Part shown: piece after piece, positions 49,424 to 58,970 of the stretch
Layout: each line of letters opens with the position of its first letter
Position numbering within the stretch: position 1 is the stretch's first letter
DNA from: Prauserella_A sp040635515
GTDB lineage: Bacteria; Actinomycetota; Actinomycetes; Mycobacteriales; Pseudonocardiaceae
Direction: 5' to 3'
DNA: 64,000 bases
Assembly (NCBI GenBank): GCA_040635515.1
Contig: JBEYHY010000004.1
Location: 124,001 to 188,000 of the forward strand
Translations under genes and position numbers: made by a program
The notes under the pieces: generated by a model
What the model was told of the DNA's origin: nothing
The model's input: the letters and a program-made list of their open reading frames with translations, nothing else
Databases searched by the model: none

Positions 49424-52261
49424 TCAGCCGCCGCTGTCTTCGTCGTCTCTGCCTATCGGCGGCCAGTCGGGACCCGTGGGTGGAGTCGGCCGATCCGGGT
49501 CGTCTTCCTCGGTCGAGGTCTCCGATTCGGTACTGCTGGTCGGCGTCTCCGGTTCGGTGCTCGTCTCCGGAGTCGTCGTCTCCGGTTCCGAGGTCGTTGT
49601 CGGCGGCGCCTCGGTCACCGGCGGCGGATCCGGTTCCGGAGGGGCCGGTGGCGTTCCGATCGGTTCGACCGGCTCGAAGTCCTCCTCCGGTTGGCCTTCG
49701 AGGTAGGTGTCCATGAACTCCTTCCAGACCTCGCCTGGCAAACCGCTTCCGTAGATCCGGTTGCCCGCGGCGTCCCTGATCGGTTCGCCACCACCGGTGC
49801 CGACCCATACGGCCGCCGACACCTGTGGCGTGTAACCGACCATCCACGCCTGGGAGTTCTCGTTCACCGACTTCTCACCGTCGGGACTGACGTACTGGTG
49901 CGTTCCCGTCTTGCCCGCACACTGCCTTCCGTCCGCGCACGCGATCTCGGAACGGATCGGAACCGGCAGCAGTGATTCGGTGACGTTGCCCGCGATCTGC
50001 TTGCTCTCCTCGGGATCGGAGCTGAAAGCGGGTTCGCCCTCGGTGGCGGCCTCCGTGGTCTCGTCGAAGACGACCTCGCCGTCCGACGTCGTGAGCTTCG
50101 CGACGAAGTGGGTGTCGTGTCTGATCCCGCCTGAGGCGAACGAGGCGTACGCGGCCGCCATGTCCGTCGGGGTGACCATGGTGTCACCACCACCGATGGA
50201 GATGTTGCCGTCGAGGCTGCCCATGGTGGCGAGATCGCCGTGCTTCTCGGGGATACCCGCGCCGAGCGCGGCGTCGACGACGGCCTGCGGCCCGACCTCG
50301 TTGACCACCATGTCGTAGAAGACGGTGTTGATCGATCTCTCCATGGCTTCCGCGACTGTGCACTGTGCACACTGCGCGTTCTCCGAGTTGCGGATCTCGA
50401 CACTGCCGAACTGTCTCGGCGAACTGCCGTCGTAGATCTCGCCGAGCCCCTTGCCTCTCTGCAGCAGCGCGACGAGGTCGAACGGCTTGAACGACGATCC
50501 GGGGTTGCGCTGGGTATTGCCCCAGTCCTTCTCGTCGACGCCGATCTCGCGAGGACCGCCGTAATAGGCGATCACTCCGCCGGTCTTGGGGTCGACGGCG
50601 ACGAGCGACTTGCGGAGTTCGACCGGTTCGTCGCCCATGACGTCGGCCACCGCTTGTTTCGCGGCGTCCTGTGCCCGCTGATCGATCGTGGTGTAGACGT
50701 GATAGCCGCCTGCCTGCAGCTTCTCCTCGGGATAGCCCTTCGCTTCGAGTTCGGCCTTGACCCTCGCCTCGACGAAGGCGTCGGGCCCCGTGATCGCCTC
50801 CGGCTTCGCCTGCTCGTAAGGAACGGGTGTCGGGAACTGCGCAGAATCCCGGTCCTCCTGTGACAACCACTGGTTCTTCACCATCTGGTCCATCACGTAG
50901 TTCCAGCGCTTCATCGCGACCTCGGTGTTCTCGGATCGTCCAGGCTGCTGGATGAGGCCCGCGAGCAATGCCGCTTCCGAGGCGTTGAGGTCCTTGGCGT
51001 CCTTGGCGAAGAACGCCTGCGCCGCGGTCTGGATGCCGTAGGCACCGCGCCCGAAGTAGATGGTGTTCAGGTATGCGGTGATGATCTCGTCCTTGGACTG
51101 CTCGTTGTTCATCTTGAACGACTTGACGAGCTCGGTCCACTTACGAGTCAGTGTGCTCTCTTCGTTTTCCGTTGCCTTCTTGATGTACTGCTGGCTGATG
51201 GTCGAACCACCGCCGACACCGCCGGTGACCTGGTTGTACACCGCGCGCAGGATGCCGGTGAGGTCGAAGCCGGAGTTGGTTTCGAACGTGGCGTCCTCCG
51301 CCGCGTACACGGCGTGCCGCACGACGGGCGTGACGTCCTCCGGCTTGAGGATGATCCGGTTGCCGCCGTCGGGAGGGATGTCCTTGCCCATCTCCTTGCC
51401 GTCGGCGTAGTAGAAGGTCACGACCTTGCTCTGGCCGGCTGCCACTTCTTGTGGAGAGGGGACGTCCACGAGGAAGTAGGTGATCGCGAACGCGAGCGCG
51501 GGCAGCACGAGGAAGACGCCGACGAACGCGTAGAGGGAGCGCCGGATGCGGCGCCACCGCCGCTTTTTGCGCTGGGCAGGCGTCAGCGGTGGTTTGTTCT
51601 TGCCCTTCTTGCCCGCCGCGGCCTCTTCCTCTTCGTCGTCGAAACCCGTTTCGAGGAACCGTTGCTCGTCCTCTTCGGACCAGCGGCGTTCTCCCGAGTC
51701 GTAGGCGTCGTAACCGTCGTCGTCGGAACCCGTGCCGTTGTGGGCACGGTGTGTGATCAGCTCGGGTTCGCGTTCCTCGGAGGGAGGGCCTGGCGGCACG
51801 GCGACGTGGGCGGTGCGGTCGCCTTGCGGTCGCCGTCCCTGCGGTTGCTGACGGGGTGGAGGAGGTTGTCTGCGGCCCCCCTGCGGAGGTCCGCCGTGCT
51901 GAGGAGAGCCCTGTGGTGGCCGACCGTGCGGAGGAGGTCCTTGTGGCCGTCCGCCCGGGGGAGGGGGGCCTTGCCTTCGGCCGGGTGGGGGTGCGCCCCT
52001 GCCGGGTGGTGGTTGCCGGGGGCCGCCCTGCGGGCGTCGGGGAGGTGGTTCGTCGCCGCCCGGCCATTGGGGCTGGCGCGGCGGCTGTGGCCGCTGCCGT
52101 GGCTGACGCGGCGCGCGAGGCGGTTCGTCGCCCGTCGGCCACTGTGGATTGGCCGGACCCGCATCGTCACCGGATGGCCACGAACGGTGGCCACCTCGGC
52201 CGCTATGTCTACCGTGCCCTGGTTCTTCTTCCGGCCAGCCGTGATTTCCCTGGTCGTTCAC
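49424..52261 (-). CDS. ponA: Bifunctional class A penicillin-binding protein (PonA1-type)
   Basis: A 945-residue cell-wall synthase with a cytoplasmic Pro/Gly/Arg-rich N-terminus (1-235), one membrane helix (about 243-268, LYAFVGVFLVLPALAFAIT), a GT51 transglycosylase domain (about 290-470, catalytic E322 in AAEDATF), and a transpeptidase domain with S589 in SSFKPF and KTGT near 815, ending in a Thr/Ser/Glu/Pro-rich tail. GTG 52261 has GGGAGGG six bases upstream. It makes and cross-links peptidoglycan strands; in mycobacteria PonA1 controls polar growth (known). DUF5318 lies upstream on the same strand. Confidence 0.95.
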   Translation of the reverse strand: MNDQGNHGWPEEEPGHGRHSGRGGHRSWPSGDDAGPANPQWPTGDEPPRAPRQPRQRPQPPRQPQWPGGDEPPPRRPQGGPRQPPPGRGAPPPGRRQGPPPPGGRPQGPPPHGRPPQGSPQHGGPPQGGRRQPPPPRQQPQGRRPQGDRTAHVAVPPGPPSEEREPELITHRAHNGTGSDDDGYDAYDSGERRWSEEDEQRFLETGFDDEEEEAAAGKKGKNKPPLTPAQRKKRRWRRIRRSLYAFVGVFLVLPALAFAITYFLVDVPSPQEVAAGQSKVVTFYYADGKEMGKDIPPDGGNRIILKPEDVTPVVRHAVYAAEDATFETNSGFDLTGILRAVYNQVTGGVGGGSTISQQYIKKATENEESTLTRKWTELVKSFKMNNEQSKDEIITAYLNTIYFGRGAYGIQTAAQAFFAKDAKDLNASEAALLAGLIQQPGRSENTEVAMKRWNYVMDQMVKNQWLSQEDRDSAQFPTPVPYEQAKPEAITGPDAFVEARVKAELEAKGYPEEKLQAGGYHVYTTIDQRAQDAAKQAVADVMGDEPVELRKSLVAVDPKTGGVIAYYGGPREIGVDEKDWGNTQRNPGSSFKPFDLVALLQRGKGLGEIYDGSSPRQFGSVEIRNSENAQCAQCTVAEAMERSINTVFYDMVVNEVGPQAVVDAALGAGIPEKHGDLATMGSLDGNISIGGGDTMVTPTDMAAAYASFASGGIRHDTHFVAKLTTSDGEVVFDETTEAATEGEPAFSSDPEESKQIAGNVTESLLPVPIRSEIACADGRQCAGKTGTHQYVSPDGEKSVNENSQAWMVGYTPQVSAAVWVGTGGGEPIRDAAGNRIYGSGLPGEVWKEFMDTYLEGQPEEDFEPVEPIGTPPAPPEPDPPPVTEAPPTTTSEPETTTPETSTEPETPTSSTESETSTEEDDPDRPTPPTGPDWPPIGRDDEDSGG

Positions 52262-52359
52262 TCAAGACCCTCCCAGATCGGCGCGTCGGGGCACGCCGTT
52301 CTGTGGACCGAACTGTTCATGTGCGCGGCGGGACCCCGTAATCCAGCCGGTGTCTGCCG

Positions 52360-52758
52360 TCACTGACCTGCGGTCCTCCGTGAGCGTGGGTGTGGTTCTC
52401 CGGTACCGAGGACGTACGACTGCACCAAGTGGTTCCATCCGCAGGACCGGCAAACCTCAACAACGTAAACGGTGAACTCGCCGAAAAGGTTGGCCATCCG
52501 CTCCAGTTCTTCAGGAGCTCGGGCGGAGCCGGCGACGTGCTTGAGTTCGTCGCCGTAAACCCAGGAAACGTGCGTGAGCGCTTCTTTGCGGCAGACCGGG
52601 CAGGTCGTCTTGCTCGGCTGGCCGTGAAACCTGGCTGCCCTGAGCAGGTACGGGGTGGCGTCGCAGACGTCCATCGAGCTGACCCTGCCTGCGTAAACCT
52701 CGGCCAGCAGCGCACGGCGCTGTAGCGCGTAGTCGACGATCTGCCGCTGGTTTCGCAC
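52360..52758 (-). CDS. DUF5318 protein with two CxxC pairs (Rv0049-type)
   Basis: A 132-residue protein. Two zinc-ribbon-like CxxC pairs, CPVC (C53, C56) and CRSC (C103, C106), and the helical start VDYALQRRALLAEVYAGR. Conserved upstream of ponA1 in actinobacteria. Start GTG 52758 (or 52761) has no ribosome site and may be leaderless. Function unknown; a zinc-binding regulatory role is possible. Confidence 0.82.
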   Translation of the reverse strand: MRNQRQIVDYALQRRALLAEVYAGRVSSMDVCDATPYLLRAARFHGQPSKTTCPVCRKEALTHVSWVYGDELKHVAGSARAPEELERMANLFGEFTVYVVEVCRSCGWNHLVQSYVLGTGEPHPRSRRTAGQ

Positions 52759-53012
52759 CACAACAGAGTACGTGCTTCGCGTGTGTTGGCGATGAGCCGA
52801 TCTGTTTAGTGATCTACGCGGCTCTTTCCGACACGCCGGGCAAAGAATAACGGTTTGGTTAACGTCGCCCTGCTTTGGGGTGGCGTGGCGGTTAGGTACG
52901 CCACTTCGATGTATCGAGCCGATATAATCGGCCGGTAGGTTGGCTGAAGCCATTCGGTAAACACAGCGGCAACGCCGGATGGTTCCGTTTCGTTCCCGGG
53001 AGGGGGTGCACC

Positions 53013-53555
53013 GTGCTGGAGTTCGCAATTTTGGGGCTGCTGCACGAAGCACCGATGCACGGCTATGTGCTGCGCAAACGGCTCCACGAGACCCTCGGCA
53101 TGTTCCGCGCGTTCTCCTACGGCTCGCTGTACCCGACGTTGCGTCGGATGGTGCGGGAGAACTGGATCGTCGAGGAGTCGGCCGATGTCGGCGGGGGCTG
53201 GAACCGCAGAGCTAAACGTGTCTACAAGCTCACCGCGGAAGGTAAGGAACGGTTTGCCGAGCTACTTGCCGACGCCGGTCCACAGACGTGGGACGACGAA
53301 GGTTTTGGGGTGCACCTCACGTTCTTCTCGCGGACCCCTGCCGACGTCAGGATGCGAATCCTTGAGGGAAGGCGCCGCCGGGTCGAGGAACGCCGCGAAG
53401 GTCTCAGGGCAGCGTTGGCCAGAGCCGAGGAAAAGATCGACCGCTACACCCGTGAGCTGCATCAGCTCGGCCTGGAGACGAGTGAGCGGGAAGTGCGCTG
53501 GCTCAACGAGTTGATCGCGCACGAACAAGCCGAGCAGCGCAGCAAAGAAGCCTGA
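53013..53555 (+). CDS. PadR family transcriptional regulator
   Basis: A 180-residue regulator. Winged helix MLEFAILGLLHEAPMHGYVL, FRAFSYGSLYPTLRRMV with the recognition helix, wing KRVYKLTAEGKERF, then a long C-terminal coiled coil (about 115-175, RREGLRAALARAEEKIDRYT) for dimerisation. GTG 53013 has GGGAGGGGG upstream. It lies next to ino1, its likely partner or target, as in M. tuberculosis (Rv0047c, Rv0046c). Confidence 0.92.
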   Translation: MLEFAILGLLHEAPMHGYVLRKRLHETLGMFRAFSYGSLYPTLRRMVRENWIVEESADVGGGWNRRAKRVYKLTAEGKERFAELLADAGPQTWDDEGFGVHLTFFSRTPADVRMRILEGRRRRVEERREGLRAALARAEEKIDRYTRELHQLGLETSEREVRWLNELIAHEQAEQRSKEA

Positions 53556-53608
53556 CCCGCGTCTCGGCAAGACCTACACACGGAAAAACTAGTAAGGGAG
53601 ATACCGGC

Positions 53609-54697
53609 ATGGGCGAGAACCGCCGCGTAAAGGTGGCCATCGTTGGCGTCGGCAACTGTGCGGCATCGCTGGTCCAGGGCGTTCACTACTACCGCGACGC
53701 CGACCCGAACGCACGCGTGCCCGGCCTGATGCACGTGCAGTTCGGCGAGTACCACGTCCGCGATGTCGAGTTCGTCGCCGCGTTCGATGTGGATGCCAAG
53801 AAGGTTGGTCAAGACCTTTCCGAGGCCATCCTTGCCAGCGAGAACAACACCATCAAGATCTGTGACGTTCCACCGCTTGGCATCCCGGTACAGCGCGGGC
53901 ACACCCTCGACGGGCTCGGCCGGTTCTACCAGGAAACCATCGAGGAGTCCGACGAGCGGCCGGTGGATGTCGCCGCCGCGTTGCGGGCGGCCGAGGTGGA
54001 TGTGCTCGTCTGCTACCTGCCGGTCGGTTCGACCGACGCGGCGAGGTACTACGCGCAGGCCGCGCTCGACGCCGGTGTCGCCTTCGTCAACGCCATCCCC
54101 GTTTTCATCGCCTCCGACCCGGAGTGGGCCGAGAAGTTCGAGCAGGCCGGGGTGCCGATCGTCGGCGACGACATCAAGTCGCAGGTCGGTGCCACCATCA
54201 CGCACCGGGTGCTTGCCAAGCTCTTCGAGGACCGCGGAGTCCAGCTCGACCGCACGATGCAGCTCAACGTCGGCGGCAACATGGACTTCAAGAACATGAA
54301 GGAGCTTGAGCGGCTCGAATCGAAGAAGATCTCGAAGACCCAGGCCGTGACCTCCCAGATCGACCGCGACCTCGGCAAGGGCAACGTGCACGTCGGTCCT
54401 TCGGACTACGTGCAGTGGCTCGACGACCGCAAGTGGGCCTACGTGCGACTTGAGGGCCGCGCCTTCGGTGACGTGCCGCTGAACCTTGAGTACAAGCTTG
54501 AGGTGTGGGACTCCCCCAACTCGGCGGGCATCATCATCGACGCGGTGCGGGCGGCGAAGATCGCCAAGGACCGCGGTGTCGGTGGTCCGCTGCTGTCGGC
54601 GTCCTCCTACTTCATGAAGTCGCCGCCGGTCCAGTACGACGACTCGACCGCGCGTGACTCCGTCGAGAAGTTCATCTCGGGAGAAGTGCAGCGCTGA
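53609..54697 (+). CDS. ino1: Inositol-3-phosphate synthase
   Basis: A 362-residue NAD-dependent enzyme that makes 1L-myo-inositol-1-phosphate from glucose-6-phosphate, the first step to phosphatidylinositol, mycothiol and inositol lipids. NAD-binding VAIVGVGNCAASLVQGVHYY at about 9-28, and conserved NVGGNMDFKNM and LDDRKWAYVRLEG-type segments. ATG 53609 has AGGGAGATACC upstream. Likely cotranscribed with PadR 53 bases before; a strong hairpin follows. Confidence 0.97.
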   Translation: MGENRRVKVAIVGVGNCAASLVQGVHYYRDADPNARVPGLMHVQFGEYHVRDVEFVAAFDVDAKKVGQDLSEAILASENNTIKICDVPPLGIPVQRGHTLDGLGRFYQETIEESDERPVDVAAALRAAEVDVLVCYLPVGSTDAARYYAQAALDAGVAFVNAIPVFIASDPEWAEKFEQAGVPIVGDDIKSQVGATITHRVLAKLFEDRGVQLDRTMQLNVGGNMDFKNMKELERLESKKISKTQAVTSQIDRDLGKGNVHVGPSDYVQWLDDRKWAYVRLEGRAFGDVPLNLEYKLEVWDSPNSAGIIIDAVRAAKIAKDRGVGGPLLSASSYFMKSPPVQYDDSTARDSVEKFISGEVQR

Positions 54698-54714
54698 GCA
54701 GAGCCTTCCGAATC

Positions 54715-54750
54715 GATGGCCCCCGCGATCGCATGATCGCGGGGGCCATC
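54715..54750. terminator. Long perfect hairpin between ino1 and the HAD gene
   Basis: A 16-base perfect stem (54715-54730 with 54735-54750) and a GCAT loop, sited between two convergent genes. No T-run on either side, but stem length suits a bidirectional terminator in GC-rich DNA. Confidence 0.85.
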
Positions 54751-54764
54751 GGCGTTCGGGGGCG

Positions 54765-55415
54765 TCAGCTGCCGAGCGCGGCGAGCGCGGAAGGTAGTCG
54801 GCCGACGCCGTCGATCACGGCGGCGGCCTTGCCCAGCACGTCCGGGTCGGGCGGGAAGTGCGGGTTGGGGCAACCGATCACGGTCATGCCAGCGGCGAGT
54901 GCCGCGCGAAGCCCGTTGGTCGAGTCCTCGATCGCCGCGCAGTTCTCAGGGGCCACGCCGAGCCGGGCCGCGGCGGCGAGGTAGACGTCGGGCGCGGGCT
55001 TGCCCGCGCGTACCTGTTCGCTCGAAACGGCTACCTGGACGAGACCGCTCAGGTTTGTCGCTTCGAGGAACGTGTTGATCAGTACCGGCGGCGACGAACT
55101 GGCGATGGCGACGGGATGGTGCTCGGCGACGGCCCTCACCGTTTCCTCGGCGTCCGGCAGCAGCGGAGGGTGGCCGGAGTAGTTGTCGGCCATGCGTCCG
55201 ACGACGGTTTCCGCGACAGCCTCTGGGCTGAGCTTGGTGCCGAGTCGGGTGACGAGGTAGTCCGCCCATTCGGGGGTGCTCATCCCCTGTAGTGCCCGCG
55301 TCGCCTCTTCCTCCCAGGTGCCGCCGTGTTCGGCCACGACGGATCTGCGCACGTCGTCCCAGAGTTTTTCCGAGTCGACCAGCACGCCGTCAAGATCGAA
55401 AACCACTGCTTCCAT
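54765..55415 (-). CDS. HAD superfamily (subfamily IA) phosphatase / beta-phosphoglucomutase-like
   Basis: A 216-residue HAD hydrolase with nucleophile D7 in FDLDGVLVDS, the motif II Ser in IASSSPP, the Lys in RAGKPAPDVY and acidic IEDSTNG. The cap domain lies at about 18-85. Members act on sugar phosphates; substrate unknown. It is convergent with ino1 and divergent from the MFS gene. Confidence 0.9.
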   Translation of the reverse strand: MEAVVFDLDGVLVDSEKLWDDVRRSVVAEHGGTWEEEATRALQGMSTPEWADYLVTRLGTKLSPEAVAETVVGRMADNYSGHPPLLPDAEETVRAVAEHHPVAIASSSPPVLINTFLEATNLSGLVQVAVSSEQVRAGKPAPDVYLAAAARLGVAPENCAAIEDSTNGLRAALAAGMTVIGCPNPHFPPDPDVLGKAAAVIDGVGRLPSALAALGS

Positions 55416-55518
55416 ATCGGCAGCCTACGTGTGCGAGAAGTTACTTCGCATAGCTAAGCAATAAAGGTTAGTCTGGCTAAGTGAATTCGGGAGTCGCCTG
55501 AGTAGGAATCCATCGCTG

Positions 55519-56736
55519 ATGAGTACCGATCAACATTCGAGTCTGCTCGATGCCGTGAAAGGGCAACCAAAACAGGTGTGGATCACGGCTTTCGCCGCGG
55601 TGATCGCCTTCATGGGAATCGGGCTCGTCGATCCGATCCTGCTCTCGATCGCCGAAGGGCTCGACGCCTCGCCCTCGCAGGTGACGCTGCTGTTCTCCTC
55701 CTACCTGGCCGTTCAGGTCGTCGCGATGCTCGTCACCAGCGCGGCCAGCGCCCGCTTCGGGGCCAAGCGCACGGTGATCGTCGGTCTCAGCCTCATCGTC
55801 GTCGCGACCGCGCTGTGCACGATGGCCGGTTCGATCGAGCAGCTCGTCGCGCTGCGCGCCGTGTGGGGACTCGGCAACGCGTTCTTCATCGCGACCGCGT
55901 TGTCCGTGATCGTGGGCGCCGCGACCGGAGGGCAGGCAGGCGCGATCCTGCTCTACGAGGCCGCGCTCGGTCTCGGGCTTTCCGTCGGCCCGCTGCTCGG
56001 CGCGTTGCTCGGCAGCATCTCCTGGCGCGGCCCGTTCCTCGGCACCGCCGTACTGATGGCCTGCGCTCTCGTGTTGTGCTCGGTGTTCCTCGCCGGCGAC
56101 GCGCACGAGAAACGGCCGAGGATCGGCATACTCGACCCGCTCAAGGCGTTGCGGCACGGCGGCCTGTTGCGTACCTCCGTCGGTTCCGCCCTCTACACGG
56201 CGGCCTTCTTCGCCGTACTCGCCTGGTCGCCGTTCGTGCTCGAATGGAACGCGGTCGCCATCGGACTGATCTTCTTCGGCTGGGGACTCTGTGTTGCCGT
56301 CGCGGGTGTCGTGCTCGCGCCCAAACTGGCCGGCAAACTCGGCGAGCGAAGGGCGACGATTGTCTCGGTGCTCGGCTACGCGGTGCTGATGCTGGTGATG
56401 GTCGTTCCGAGCAAACCGGTGCTCGTCGTCGCGATCGTCGTGAGCGGCCTCGTTTCGGGACTGCTCAACACCCTGTTCACCGGAACCGCGATGTCGATCA
56501 GCGATGCCCCACGGCCCGTCGCGAGCGCGGGCTACAACTTCTGCAGGTGGCTTGGCGGCGCCGTCGCCGCGACGCTCGTCGGGCACGTCGCGGAATGGCT
56601 CGGCTTCGGCCAGGGTCCGTTCCTCGTGGCCGCGGTTCTGTGTGTGCTGGCAGGTGGCCTGCTCGCGGTCCGCTCGAACAGGCCGGATCCGCGCACGGTT
56701 CCCGCCGGGGCCGCTGTCGTCGGCGAGGAAGTCTGA
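55519..56736 (+). CDS. MFS transporter
   Basis: A 405-residue transporter with 12 predicted helices. MFS motif A analogue in SARFGAKRTVIVG (helices 2-3), and the second half repeat KLGERRATIVS. The length and layout fit the DHA1 drug-export group; substrate is unknown. ATG 55519 lies after AGGAATCC. The upstream region carries two similar GCTAAG blocks. Confidence 0.9.
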   Translation: MSTDQHSSLLDAVKGQPKQVWITAFAAVIAFMGIGLVDPILLSIAEGLDASPSQVTLLFSSYLAVQVVAMLVTSAASARFGAKRTVIVGLSLIVVATALCTMAGSIEQLVALRAVWGLGNAFFIATALSVIVGAATGGQAGAILLYEAALGLGLSVGPLLGALLGSISWRGPFLGTAVLMACALVLCSVFLAGDAHEKRPRIGILDPLKALRHGGLLRTSVGSALYTAAFFAVLAWSPFVLEWNAVAIGLIFFGWGLCVAVAGVVLAPKLAGKLGERRATIVSVLGYAVLMLVMVVPSKPVLVVAIVVSGLVSGLLNTLFTGTAMSISDAPRPVASAGYNFCRWLGGAVAATLVGHVAEWLGFGQGPFLVAAVLCVLAGGLLAVRSNRPDPRTVPAGAAVVGEEV

Positions 56737-56844
56737 ACGGCGCACCAGTCGTTCGTCCCTCGTTCATCTCGAAGACCGGATCGGCTTGCCTTGGCCACCT
56801 ACGGTCGCACTCGTTCCCCTGACTGAGTGACACTGGAGGGCCGT

Positions 56845-58932
56845 GTGTCCGTCGAGCCGAGACGTTTCCTGCCGCTGTTGACTTCCCACCGCACCGGCCG
56901 CTCAGCGGTCACGTGCGAATACCGTTGTGGCAACGCATGCGCGCATCCCGCACCGAACCAATCGGACAACGAGTACTTCGGTGACGTCGTCAAGAACGTC
57001 ATCTCCCGGCGTGGAGCGCTCAAGGCGAGCGCCGTGCTGACCGCCTCCGCCGCGGGCTTCGCCGCGCTGTCGGGAACCGCGACGGCCGCGCCACCGCCGC
57101 ACGCGGGCAAGCCGGGACGTCCTGGCAAGCCGGGAAGACCCATTCCGGGAACGGATTTCGACGCCGTCGCTCCCAACACGGCGGATGCCGTCGTGATCCC
57201 CGAAGGCTACGAGCAGAACGTGGTGATCCGCTGGGGCGACGCCGTCGTACCCGGCGCGCCGAAGTTCGACTTCAACAGGCAGACCGCCGCCGCGCAGGCG
57301 AAGCAGTTCGGGTACAACAACGACTTCGTGGGACTGATCCCGCAGGATCCGCTGAACTGGCGCAATCTGCTCGTCGTCAACCACGAGTACACGACAGAGA
57401 CCGACATGTTCCCCGCCGACCAGTACGACCCCGAGAATCCGACGGAGGAGCAGGTGCGGATCGCGATCGCCGCACACGGGCTCTCCGTCGTGCAGGCCGT
57501 GCGCGATCCGCGCGGCGGGCTGCGGGTCGTTCCGAGCAGGTACAACCGGCGGATCACGGGAGAAACCGAGTTCGAGGTGCGCGGTCCGGCCGCGGGTTCG
57601 GACTACCTCAAGACCTCGGCCGACCCCACCGGCCGCAAGGTGCTAGGGACGCAGAACAACTGCGCGGGCGGCGTGACCCCGTGGGGCACGGTGCTTTCCG
57701 GCGAGGAGAACTTCAACCAGTACTTCGCCAACGCCTCGTCGGTGACCGATCCCGTCGCCGCGAAGCGACTCGGCCGCTATGGACTCAGCGGTGGGGCGAC
57801 GACCCGCAAGTGGGAGCGCTACGACGACCGCTGGGACATCGCGAAAGAACCCAACGAGGTCAACCGGTTCGGCTGGGTCGTCGAGATCGACCCGAACGAC
57901 CCGCACTCCAAGCCCGTCAAGCATACCGCGCTCGGCAGGTTCAAGCACGAGGCAGCCAACATCAAGATCACCAAGGACGGCAGGGTCGCCGTGTACTCCG
58001 GTGACGACGAGCGCTTCGACTACATCTACAAGTTCGTGTCCAAGGGCAGGTACAAGAAGGGCAAGAGCGCGCACGCGCGCAGGCACAACATGGCGCTGCT
58101 CGACGAGGGAACCCTTTATGTCGCGCGCTTCGAAGGCAACAGCCCCGCCGAGGAGATCGACGGCACCGGAAAGCTGCCCTCCGACGGAGAATTCGACGGA
58201 AAGGGAAAGTGGATCCCGCTCGCGAGCGGCAACAAGTCCTATGTGGACGGATTTACCGCCGAGGAGGTCTACATCTTCACGCGGCTTGCCGCCGACACGG
58301 TCGGGGCGACCAAGATGGACCGGCCGGAGGACATCGAGCCCAACCCCGTCAACGGCAGGATCTACGCCGCGCTCACCAACAACAGCGACCGTGGCGCGGC
58401 GGGAAAGCCGGGAGCCGACGAGGTCAATCCGCGCAACGGCAACCGCAACGGCCACATCCTCGAATGGGAGGAGGAGCGTGGTGACGCCGCGGCGACGACG
58501 TTCGAATGGCGGCTGCTGCTCGTGTGCGGTGACCCCGCCACGGCCGACACCTACTTCGGCGGTTTCCCGAAGGACCAGGTGAGCCCGATCTCGTGCCCCG
58601 ACAACGTCGCCTTCGACAGGCACGGCAACCTGTGGATCTCGACCGACGGCAACGCGCTCGGCGCGAACGACGGTCTCTTCTCCGTCCCCGTCGACGGCCC
58701 GAATCGCGGCCAGGTCAAGCAGTTCCTCACGGTCCCGGTCGGCGCGGAGACGTGCGGTCCCGTCGTCACCGACGACCTCGTGCTCGTCGCCGTCCAGCAC
58801 CCTGGCGAGGGAGCGGGCGCGGCCGAGCCCGAGTCGCACTGGCCGGACGGGGGCAAGGCGAACCCGCGTCCCGCGATCGTGTCGGTTTGGCGCAAGGGCA
58901 GGTTCCACTCGGGACGCATCGGCATCAGGTAA
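56845..58932 (+). CDS. PhoX-type secreted phosphatase (DUF839), Tat-exported
   Basis: A 695-residue protein. Residues 24-32 hold C24, C28 and C32 (CEYRCGNAC), before a Tat signal with SRRGAL at 54-59 and hydrophobic ASAVLTASAAGFAALSG to about residue 78. PhoX proteins hydrolyse phosphate monoesters using Ca and Fe (known). Conserved stretches include NNCAGGVTPWGTVLSGEENF, DEGTLYVARFEGNSP, and RPEDIEPNP. GTG 56845 follows GGAGGG and is better than GTG 56827. Cofactor-dependent folding in the cytoplasm fits Tat export. Whether the enzyme serves phosphate uptake is inferred. Confidence 0.9.
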   Translation: MSVEPRRFLPLLTSHRTGRSAVTCEYRCGNACAHPAPNQSDNEYFGDVVKNVISRRGALKASAVLTASAAGFAALSGTATAAPPPHAGKPGRPGKPGRPIPGTDFDAVAPNTADAVVIPEGYEQNVVIRWGDAVVPGAPKFDFNRQTAAAQAKQFGYNNDFVGLIPQDPLNWRNLLVVNHEYTTETDMFPADQYDPENPTEEQVRIAIAAHGLSVVQAVRDPRGGLRVVPSRYNRRITGETEFEVRGPAAGSDYLKTSADPTGRKVLGTQNNCAGGVTPWGTVLSGEENFNQYFANASSVTDPVAAKRLGRYGLSGGATTRKWERYDDRWDIAKEPNEVNRFGWVVEIDPNDPHSKPVKHTALGRFKHEAANIKITKDGRVAVYSGDDERFDYIYKFVSKGRYKKGKSAHARRHNMALLDEGTLYVARFEGNSPAEEIDGTGKLPSDGEFDGKGKWIPLASGNKSYVDGFTAEEVYIFTRLAADTVGATKMDRPEDIEPNPVNGRIYAALTNNSDRGAAGKPGADEVNPRNGNRNGHILEWEEERGDAAATTFEWRLLLVCGDPATADTYFGGFPKDQVSPISCPDNVAFDRHGNLWISTDGNALGANDGLFSVPVDGPNRGQVKQFLTVPVGAETCGPVVTDDLVLVAVQHPGEGAGAAEPESHWPDGGKANPRPAIVSVWRKGRFHSGRIGIR

Positions 58933-58970
58933 GCGGTGCGGCGCGAGCGGTTGCGGCTACGGTGGAAGCC

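Noticed and set aside
55461..55480. Possible DtxR/IdeR iron box before the MFS gene
   Set aside because: Only the left half (AGGTTAG) matches; the right half does not, giving about 11 of 19 positions. Two GCTAAG blocks may still be a regulator site.
55477..56745. A 422-codon open frame antisense to the MFS gene
   Set aside because: Composition is Arg/Glu/His/Asp-rich and it mirrors the transporter codons.
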